Assembly: GCA_004552965.1 (NCBI GenBank)
Contig: SFMU01000025.1
Coordinates: 1-28,843 of the forward strand
Length of the DNA: 28,843 nucleotides
Source: Bacteroidales bacterium
GTDB lineage: Bacteria; Bacteroidota; Bacteroidia; Bacteroidales; UBA932
Direction of reading: 5' to 3'
The notes beneath the pieces are model-generated. The model ran no database searches. It was not told the DNA's origin and saw nothing but the letters and a program-made list of their open reading frames with translations. A program made the position numbers and the translations under genes. Numbering within the stretch: the stretch's first letter is position 1; every line of letters begins with the position of its first letter. This document shows, one piece after another, positions 23,152-28,843 of the stretch.

Positions 23152-23182
23152 CAAAATTACAAAAAATCCCATTCCGTTGCAA
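23152..23182 (-). promoter_or_regulatory. Promoter of the pRiA4b-like gene and miaA
   Basis: The minus strand has TTGC at 23182-23179, 19 bases, then TAATTTTG at 23159-23152, a full TAnnTTTG match at the ideal spacing. The leader is about 50 bases. Confidence 0.65.
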
Positions 23183-23207
23183 AATAATGTTTAAATCACT
23201 AAATTCG
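23177..23207 (+). promoter_or_regulatory. Promoter of yigZ
   Basis: TTGC at 23177-23180, 19 bases, then TAAATTCG at 23200-23207 (one mismatch). The leader would be about 8 bases. The -33 element shares the palindrome TTGCAA (23177-23182) with the opposite promoter. Confidence 0.55.
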
Positions 23208-23218
23208 TCATTTTGGAA

Positions 23219-23839
23219 ATGGGTGCAACGGAGAACATCTCGACAGACATTTACAGGAGTATTCCAGCTCCTGCAGAGGGGCTGTTCAAAGACAACGGCA
23301 GCCGGTTCATCGCTCTTGCCTATCCTGTGGAGACAGAAGAAGAAGTGAAAGAGATCGTGGCCTCACTGAAAAAGAAGTATCACGATGCCAGACACCACTG
23401 CTTCGCCTACAGGCTCGGCCACAAGGGAGACAGGTTCAGAGCCAATGACGACGGGGAACCCTCCTCTTCTGCAGGAAGGCCGATCCTGGGACAGATCGAC
23501 TCCAGATGTCTCAGTGATGTCCTGGTTGTGGTGGTGCGGTACTTCGGCGGAATCAAGCTGGGGATACCGGGTCTCATAAGGGCCTACAAGACCTCCACAG
23601 CAGATGCGCTCGACAATGCCGGAACGGTGGAGAAAATCGCCGGGGAATGGTACAGGATACGCTTCGGCTACCTTTCGATGAACCAGGTGATGAAAGCCGT
23701 AAAGGACATGGAGCTGCCTCAGAAAGCCCAGGAGTTCGGCGAAGACTGTTCCATGCAGTGCAGGGTGCGGCTCTCGCTGAAGGAGGACTTCCTCAAAAGG
23801 ATGGGCGACATCGAGGGCTGTGAGGTGGAAAGAATATGA
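23219..23839 (+). CDS. yigZ: YigZ/IMPACT (UPF0029) family protein
   Basis: The 206-residue protein has the IMPACT/UPF0029 N-terminal domain with KKKYHDARHHCFAYRLG, NDDGEPSSSAGRPILGQI and VVRYFGGIKLGIPGLIRAYKTS, followed by a small C-terminal ferredoxin-like domain (about 135-206). Homologues are linked to translation control, but the bacterial role is unclear. ATG 23219 is used; a TTG two codons upstream is in frame. pyrB starts 49 bases downstream. Confidence 0.92.
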   Translation: MGATENISTDIYRSIPAPAEGLFKDNGSRFIALAYPVETEEEVKEIVASLKKKYHDARHHCFAYRLGHKGDRFRANDDGEPSSSAGRPILGQIDSRCLSDVLVVVVRYFGGIKLGIPGLIRAYKTSTADALDNAGTVEKIAGEWYRIRFGYLSMNQVMKAVKDMELPQKAQEFGEDCSMQCRVRLSLKEDFLKRMGDIEGCEVERI

Positions 23840-23879
23840 TGACATTTGATTTAGAACTTGATAATTAACTGAATAAAAA

Positions 23880-23887
23880 ACGAACAA
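23880..23887 (+). promoter_or_regulatory. ACGAACAA leader motif
   Basis: Copy of the ACGAACAA motif, one base before the pyrB ATG. Confidence 0.35.
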
Positions 23888-23888
23888 G

Positions 23889-24794
23889 ATGTCCAAGAAC
23901 CTTGTATCAATCCGTGATTTTTCCAAGGAGGAGATCCTTCACATCCTCGACCTGGCCGCAGAGTTTGAAAAAGACCGTGAACAGGATTTCCTGAAAGGCA
24001 AGGTGATAGCCTGCCTCTTCTTCGAGCCTTCCACCAGAACCAGACTTTCATTCGAGGCCGCGGTCAACAGGCTTGGCGCAAGGGTGATCGGCTTTCCGGA
24101 CAACCGCAATACAAGCCAGACAAAGGGAGAGACCCTTGAAGACACGATAAAGATCATCTCCAACTATGTCGACATGATCGTGATGAGACATCCTGTCGCA
24201 GGCGCAGCCGACATTGCAGCATCTGTAGCATCTGTTCCGGTCATCAACGCCGGAGACGGAGCCAACCAGCACCCGACCCAGACCCTTCTCGACCTCTACG
24301 CGATAAAGAAGACCCAGGGCAGGCTCGAAAACCTCAACGTCAACCTCGTCGGAGACATGAAATACGGCCGTGCCGTGCATTCCCTCGTGGAGGCCCTCTC
24401 GGCCTTCGATCCGGTCTTCACTTTCACTTCTCCGGAAGAGCTCACCCTCCCGAAGAAATACCTCGAGATGCTTGACGAGAGCGGGATTAGATACTCCCAG
24501 GTGCAAAGGATCGAGGACGCGATCGACGACTGCGACATCCTCTACATGACCAGAGTGCAGCAGGAAAGATTCTCCGACCGCGACGAATATGAAAAAGTCA
24601 AGGACACCTACAGGCTGACCGCCTCGATGCTTGCCTCCGTCAAGCCGAACATGCGGATCATGCATCCTCTCCCGAGAGTCAACGAGATAGCCACCGAGAT
24701 CGATGACACCGAATATGCCTACTACTTCCAGCAGGCAGGAGGCGGAATGTACGTCAGGATGGCGATCATCTCCTATCTCCTCGGCTACAGATAG
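23889..24794 (+). CDS. pyrB: Aspartate carbamoyltransferase, catalytic chain
   Basis: PyrB joins carbamoyl phosphate and aspartate, the committed step of pyrimidine synthesis. The 301-residue protein has the carbamoyl-phosphate loop FFEPSTRTRLSFE (S48-T-R-T-R52), SQTKGETLEDT (the loop with the catalytic Lys), MRHPVAGAAD, GDGANQHPTQTLLDL, and the aspartate-loop HPLPRVNEI. The length is normal. No pyrI regulatory subunit gene follows; serC is next, 55 bases away. pyrI could lie elsewhere, or the enzyme could be unregulated. Confidence 0.97.
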   Translation: MSKNLVSIRDFSKEEILHILDLAAEFEKDREQDFLKGKVIACLFFEPSTRTRLSFEAAVNRLGARVIGFPDNRNTSQTKGETLEDTIKIISNYVDMIVMRHPVAGAADIAASVASVPVINAGDGANQHPTQTLLDLYAIKKTQGRLENLNVNLVGDMKYGRAVHSLVEALSAFDPVFTFTSPEELTLPKKYLEMLDESGIRYSQVQRIEDAIDDCDILYMTRVQQERFSDRDEYEKVKDTYRLTASMLASVKPNMRIMHPLPRVNEIATEIDDTEYAYYFQQAGGGMYVRMAIISYLLGYR

Positions 24795-24821
24795 CCGCAC
24801 AACCGACAGAAACACAACAGA

Positions 24822-24829
24822 ACGAACAA
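24822..24829 (+). promoter_or_regulatory. ACGAACAA leader motif
   Basis: Copy of the ACGAACAA motif, 20 bases before the serC ATG, within an A-rich stretch containing repeated AAAG. Confidence 0.35.
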
Positions 24830-24849
24830 TAACAAAGAAAGAAAGAAAA

Positions 24850-25923
24850 ATGGGAAAAGTACATGTATTCAATGCAGGACCATGCCTGCTCCCCCAGCAA
24901 GTGATTGACAATGCCGCAGAGGCATTGAAGGATTTCAAAGGTACCGGAGTGTCGGTACTCAGCATCTCCCACAGGACCAAGGAGTGGGAAGCAACAATGG
25001 AAGAATGCCGCTCGCTCTGGAAAGAGCTTCTGAATATTCCTGACACACACGAGGTTCTGTTCCTCGGAGGAGGCGCCTCGATGGAGTTCCTCTACGTCGC
25101 GATGAACTACCTTGAGAAGAAGGCCGCTTACCTCGAGACCGGAGTATGGGCAAAAAAGGCGCTCAAGGAGGCCAAGGGCCTGGGAGAAGCCTACGCAATC
25201 GCAAGCTCCGCCGACAGGAACTATTCATATATTCCTAAAGGATTCGAGATACCGACAGACATCGACTATCTCCACATTACCACCAACAACACCATCTACG
25301 GCACTGAGATCAGGGAGGACATCGACTGTCCCGTACCTCTCATCGCGGACATGTCATCGGACATCATGAGCCGTCCTGTGGATGTCAGCAAATATGCCCT
25401 CATCTACGGTGGAGCCCAGAAGAACGTCGGTCCTGCCGGCGTGGCTTTCGCCATCGTCAACAAGGAATCTCTCGGGAAGGTCAGCAGGTATATTCCTACA
25501 ATGCTTGACTACCGCACCCACATCGACAAGCTTTCGATGTTCAACACTCCGCCGGTGTTCCCTATCTACGTGATGAACGAGACTCTCAAATGGCTCAAGG
25601 GAATGGGCGGAGTCGAAGCAATCCACAAGATTGATGTCAAGAAGGCTGAGATTCTCTATTCAGAGATCGACCGCAACCCTCTGTTCGTCGGGACAGCCGC
25701 TGTGGAAGACAGGTCGATCATGAATGTCTGCTTCGTGATGGCCCCTGGCTACGAAGCCCTCCAGGACGAGTTCCTCGCCTTCTCCAAGACCAGGAACATC
25801 GTCGGTATCAAGGGGCACCGTTCTGTCGGAGGCTTCAGGGCATCCATCTACAATGCCTGCACCGTCGAGGATGTACAGGCTCTGGTGGACTGCATGCAGG
25901 AATTCGAGAATCTCAAGAAATAA
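24850..25923 (+). CDS. serC: Phosphoserine aminotransferase
   Basis: SerC converts 3-phosphohydroxypyruvate to phosphoserine with glutamate as donor. The 357-residue protein starts MGKVHVFNAGPCLLPQQV at the ATG 24850 (an upstream open frame lies within pyrB and is not part of it). It has FLGGGASMEF (PLP phosphate binding), TTNNTIYGTE, DMSSDIMSRP and the PLP lysine in IYGGAQKNVGPAG. It ends with GHRSVGGFRASIYNA. serA starts six bases after its stop, so the two are co-transcribed and form the serine pathway block. Confidence 0.97.
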   Translation: MGKVHVFNAGPCLLPQQVIDNAAEALKDFKGTGVSVLSISHRTKEWEATMEECRSLWKELLNIPDTHEVLFLGGGASMEFLYVAMNYLEKKAAYLETGVWAKKALKEAKGLGEAYAIASSADRNYSYIPKGFEIPTDIDYLHITTNNTIYGTEIREDIDCPVPLIADMSSDIMSRPVDVSKYALIYGGAQKNVGPAGVAFAIVNKESLGKVSRYIPTMLDYRTHIDKLSMFNTPPVFPIYVMNETLKWLKGMGGVEAIHKIDVKKAEILYSEIDRNPLFVGTAAVEDRSIMNVCFVMAPGYEALQDEFLAFSKTRNIVGIKGHRSVGGFRASIYNACTVEDVQALVDCMQEFENLKK

Positions 25924-25929
25924 AAGGCC

Positions 25930-26856
25930 ATGAAAGTACTTGTAGCAACACAGAAGCCATTCTCTGCCGCAGCAGTGGCCGGCATCAGGGAAATCATTGA
26001 AGCATCCGGCAACGAATTCGCCGCTCTCGAAAAATACCCTGAGCAGGCAGACCTCGTCGCTGCCGTAAGGGATGTCGACGCTCTCATCATCCGTTCCGAC
26101 AAAGTTACCGCCGAGGTTCTCGATGCTGCCTCCAATCTCAAGATCGTCGTCCGCGCCGGTGCAGGCTACGACAATGTCGACCTGGAAGCAGCAACCGCCC
26201 ACAATGTCGTGGTGATGAACACTCCGGGCCAGAACGCCAACGCTGTCGCCGAACTTGCGATCGCGATGATGATCTACATGAGCCGCGGCCTGTTCACTCC
26301 GGCTACCGGAAGCGAGATCCAGGGAAAGACCCTCGGCATCCAGGCCTTCGGCAATGTGGGAAGGCTGGTGGGAAAGAAGGGTGAGGCCCTCGGAATGTCC
26401 GTAATGGCCATCGACCCGTTCATCCCTGCAGAGAGCATTGCACAGGCCGGCGCCACTCCGGCAGAAAGCCTGGAGCAGCTCTATTCATCCTGCGATTTCG
26501 TCTCGGTGCATATTCCTGCCACTCCTCAGACCATCGGTTCGATAGGCTACGACCTGATCTCGAAGATGCCGAAGGGGGGCTGCCTGGTCAACACCGCCCG
26601 CAAGGAGGTCATCGACGAAGCCGGGCTTGAGAAGGCTCTCGAGGAAAGGCCTGATCTGAAGTACATCACGGATGTGGCGCCAGGCAATTACGAGGCGCTC
26701 AAGGAGAAGTTCGGCACCCGCATATTCGCAACCCCGAAGAAAATGGGCGCCCAGACGGCCGAGGCCAACATGAATGCAGGTCTTGCCGCCGCACGCCAGA
26801 TTGTGGATTTCTTCGAGACGGGCAACACCCGCTTCCAGGTCAACGGGAAAAAGTAG
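25930..26856 (+). CDS. serA: D-3-phosphoglycerate dehydrogenase, short form without ACT domain
   Basis: SerA oxidises 3-phosphoglycerate, the first step of serine synthesis. The 308-residue protein lacks the C-terminal regulatory ACT domain. The NAD-binding loop is ...AFGNVGRLVG, the catalytic Arg is in VNTARKEVIDE and the Glu in APGNYEALKEKFG. In place of the usual catalytic His it has Lys in TPKKMGAQTAEANMNAG, as in the Bacteroidetes and Entamoeba-type enzymes. Phosphoserine phosphatase (serB) is not in the window. The DUF1015 gene follows after 70 bases. Confidence 0.93.
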   Translation: MKVLVATQKPFSAAAVAGIREIIEASGNEFAALEKYPEQADLVAAVRDVDALIIRSDKVTAEVLDAASNLKIVVRAGAGYDNVDLEAATAHNVVVMNTPGQNANAVAELAIAMMIYMSRGLFTPATGSEIQGKTLGIQAFGNVGRLVGKKGEALGMSVMAIDPFIPAESIAQAGATPAESLEQLYSSCDFVSVHIPATPQTIGSIGYDLISKMPKGGCLVNTARKEVIDEAGLEKALEERPDLKYITDVAPGNYEALKEKFGTRIFATPKKMGAQTAEANMNAGLAAARQIVDFFETGNTRFQVNGKK

Positions 26857-26926
26857 CATCGAGATGCCTCCGGGCATGTCAGGGAATATTCAGATGCCAA
26901 GGGATATTCAAAAGCATAATAATGAT
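26857..26926 (+). repeat. Hairpin and imperfect direct repeat between serA and DUF1015
   Basis: ATGCC-TCCG-GGCAT (26864-26877) is a 5-bp hairpin with a 4-base loop. An AGATGCC...AGGGAATATTCA unit is repeated as AGATGCCAAGGGATATTCA. The hairpin lacks a T run and may modulate rather than end transcription. Confidence 0.5.
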
Positions 26927-28168
26927 ATGGTAAGAGTAAAACCGTTCGCAGCAATCAGACCGCCAAAGGGAATCGTGACAGAAGTCGCCGCCCCACCTTA
27001 TGATGTCCTCAATTCGGAAGAGGCCAAAGCTATGGCAGGAGAGAAGTCACTCCTCCACATCACCAAGCCGGAAATCGATTTCGACCCGATCCTCGAAGAC
27101 CATGATCCGAGGGTCTATGACAAGGCTGTGCAGAATTTCAAGCTCTGGCAGCAGAATGGTTGGCTGAACCGGGAGGAGAAGGAGTGCTACTATGTCTATG
27201 CCCAGACCATGGGCGACCGCACCCAGTACGGTATCGTGCTGTGCGCCCACACTGACGACTACGCTTCGGGCAAGATCAAGAAGCACGAACTGACCAGACG
27301 GGACAAGGAGGACGACAGAATGATCCATGTCCGGATCCAGAATGCCAACATCGAGCCGGTCTTCTTCGCCTACAAGGACAACGAGACCATCGATTCGATT
27401 GTCGCTGCCAAGATTTCCGGGACGCCCGAGTATGATTTCGTGGACGAGAACGGCTTCAGGCACACCTTCTGGGTGATTGACGAGGATGATCTCATCGCCA
27501 GGATCACCGAAGCCTTCACCGGCAGTGTCGATGCGTTCTATGTTGCCGACGGACACCACAGGACAGCAGCAGCGGCCAGGGTCGGTGAGGAGAAGAGGGC
27601 TCAGAACCCTGCCCACACCGGCGACGAGGAGTACAATTTCTTCATGGCAGTCTGCTTCCCGGAGAGCCAGCTGAAGATTCTGGACTACAACCGCGTGGTG
27701 AAGGATCTGAACGGTCTTGGCAAGGAAGAGTTCCTTGAAGCCCTTTCAAACGACTTCGAGGTCAAAGAATGCGGTGCCGGAATATGCCAGCCTGACCACC
27801 TGCACAACTTCACGATGTATCTCGACGGCAAGTGGTACTCCCTCGAAACCCGTGAGGGACGCTACGACGACACCGATCCAATCGGAGTGCTCGATGTGAC
27901 CATCCTCTCCAATCTGGTTCTGGACAGGATTCTGGGCATCAAGGATCTCAGGACAGACAAGAGAATCGACTTTGTCGGTGGGATCCGCGGACTCGGCGAA
28001 CTCTGCCGCAGGGTGGACAGCGGGGAGATGAAGGTGGCTTTCGCCCTCTACCCGGTTTCGATGAAGCAGCTTATCGACATTGCCGACACCGGCAACATAA
28101 TGCCTCCAAAGACAACCTGGTTCGAGCCGAAACTCCGCTCCGGCCTGTTCATCCACTCGCTGGATTAG
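26927..28168 (+). CDS. DUF1015 family protein
   Basis: The 413-residue protein matches DUF1015 (COG4198). It has the family's start VRVKPFAAIRPP...VAAPPYDVLN, then HELTRRDKEDDR, and the conserved DAFYVADGHHRTAAAARVGEEKR; the GHHR-A box resembles the nucleotide-binding GxxR boxes of the ParB/sulfiredoxin superfamily. The end is TTWFEPKLRSGLFIHSLD. I chose ATG 26927 (MVRVKPF); 26894 (MPRDIQKHNNDM) is an alternative. The function is not established. It follows serC-serA, an arrangement I recall in other Bacteroidetes, so a role in serine metabolism is suggested by context only. Confidence 0.88.
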   Translation: MVRVKPFAAIRPPKGIVTEVAAPPYDVLNSEEAKAMAGEKSLLHITKPEIDFDPILEDHDPRVYDKAVQNFKLWQQNGWLNREEKECYYVYAQTMGDRTQYGIVLCAHTDDYASGKIKKHELTRRDKEDDRMIHVRIQNANIEPVFFAYKDNETIDSIVAAKISGTPEYDFVDENGFRHTFWVIDEDDLIARITEAFTGSVDAFYVADGHHRTAAAARVGEEKRAQNPAHTGDEEYNFFMAVCFPESQLKILDYNRVVKDLNGLGKEEFLEALSNDFEVKECGAGICQPDHLHNFTMYLDGKWYSLETREGRYDDTDPIGVLDVTILSNLVLDRILGIKDLRTDKRIDFVGGIRGLGELCRRVDSGEMKVAFALYPVSMKQLIDIADTGNIMPPKTTWFEPKLRSGLFIHSLD

Positions 28169-28178
28169 GAAAACATCC

Positions 28179-28843
28179 ATGAAGCCTACACTGACAAGAC
28201 TCCTGGTCGGGGTCGCTTTCTTGTCGTCGGTAATTTGCTGCGACAAGAATCCGGTCCGAGCCAGGCTGGCAGACATTGATTCCTATGCCGCATCGAATCC
28301 GGACAGCGCACGGCGAGCTCTGGAAGCCATTGACCAGGACTTCCTTAACACTCGCAAGCTGAAGGCGCAATACGCGCTGATGCTTTCCACTGCCCTCAGC
28401 CGCTGCAAGATCAAGGTTCCGAATGACTCCTTGATCAACATAGCTGTAGATTATTACAAGACCTTCGGACCTGCGAAGGAGAAATTCCTCTCCTACTACT
28501 ACCAGGGAAGGGTATATGATGATCTGGAAGACTATGAGTCTGCAATGCTTAGTTATCTGGAAGCAGAAAGCATTCATTCCAAGAAAATACCACTTAGGCA
28601 CCTGACCTCATTGTACATGAAGAAAGGCAGAATCTACCAACACTACTATGACCTTGAGAAATCGGTCAATGCCTATCGGAAAGCCCAGGTCCTTGCTCTG
28701 CAATGCGATTGGAAACCCAACTACTTCAACGCAATGTTGGGAGAAATGGCCCAATATACCATTTTTGGTAAGAAAGAAGCAACAGATAGCATGATTCAAC
28801 TCATGATTCCTCTGAGGGATGAGATGATACTTAGAAATCGGAT
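28179..28843 (+). CDS. TPR-containing lipoprotein, 3' end beyond the window
   Basis: The frame is open from ATG 28179 to the right edge, giving 221 codons. The N-terminus MKPTLTRLLVGVAFLSSVICC is a lipoprotein signal with a Cys at 20 or 21. Then follow helical TPR-type repeats (FLSYYYQGRVYDDLEDYESAMLSYLEAESI, LYMKKGRIYQHYYDLEKSVNAYRKAQVLAL). The form fits the Bacteroidales family of TPR lipoproteins, some of which end in a transmembrane helix and a DNA-binding domain; the end is not visible. The last 300 bases are richer in A and T than neighbours. It begins 10 bases after DUF1015. Confidence 0.82.
   Translation, partial: MKPTLTRLLVGVAFLSSVICCDKNPVRARLADIDSYAASNPDSARRALEAIDQDFLNTRKLKAQYALMLSTALSRCKIKVPNDSLINIAVDYYKTFGPAKEKFLSYYYQGRVYDDLEDYESAMLSYLEAESIHSKKIPLRHLTSLYMKKGRIYQHYYDLEKSVNAYRKAQVLALQCDWKPNYFNAMLGEMAQYTIFGKKEATDSMIQLMIPLRDEMILRNR

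Overview
The window looks like a chromosomal stretch from a Bacteroidales-type bacterium (Bacteroidota) of moderately high GC, roughly 55% by eye. The evidence is a fimbrillin-like lipoprotein with a C-terminal Fib_succ_major domain, Bacteroidetes-type promoters (TTTG/TTG about 19 bases before TAnnTTTG), few Shine-Dalgarno sites, a DUF3127 protein, a short PGDH with Lys in place of the catalytic His, and the serC-serA-DUF1015 order. I cannot fix the genus. I see no rRNA, tRNA, CRISPR array, IS element or phage gene.

Layout. At 1-3148 (minus) are the 5' part of dnaX, cut by the window edge, a large fimbrillin-like lipoprotein, and a 43-residue ORF just upstream of it. The 315-base gap 3149-3463 holds divergent promoters, a 5' hairpin and an operator-like palindrome. 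At 3464-6209 (plus) is a tight cluster: an exported protein of unknown function, an M16 metallopeptidase and an O-methyltransferase. At 6217-13918 (minus) lies DUF308 membrane protein, dnaG, metG and a DUF5107/TPR protein. At 13999-17846 (plus) are a PHP-family phosphoesterase and a four-gene cluster: small exported protein, VTC-type polyphosphate polymerase, DUF4956 membrane protein and DUF2490 outer-membrane protein. recQ (minus) follows, then a plus-strand FKBP lipoprotein and a DUF3127 protein, then minus-strand miaA with a pRiA4b ORF-3-like gene. From 23219 to the right edge (plus) are yigZ, pyrB, serC, serA, DUF1015 and the start of a TPR lipoprotein.

How genes work together. The VTC-DUF4956-DUF2490 cluster reads as an envelope-associated polyphosphate (or related polyanion) module and is the best candidate here for a poorly described system. 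serC-serA-DUF1015 is a serine-biosynthesis block without a recognisable serB; DUF1015 is a candidate partner. dnaX, dnaG, recQ and metG are ordinary information-processing genes, but metG carries an unusual Cys-rich insertion and the recQ 3' end is an imperfect in-frame 57-base tandem duplication.

Sequence-level signals not explained by genes are a short repeat related between two convergent gene ends (recQ and DUF3127/miaA), a strong excess of GAATAT/ATATTC in every reading frame, an ACGAACAA motif in four 5' leaders, and several promoters whose -7 box almost touches the start codon.
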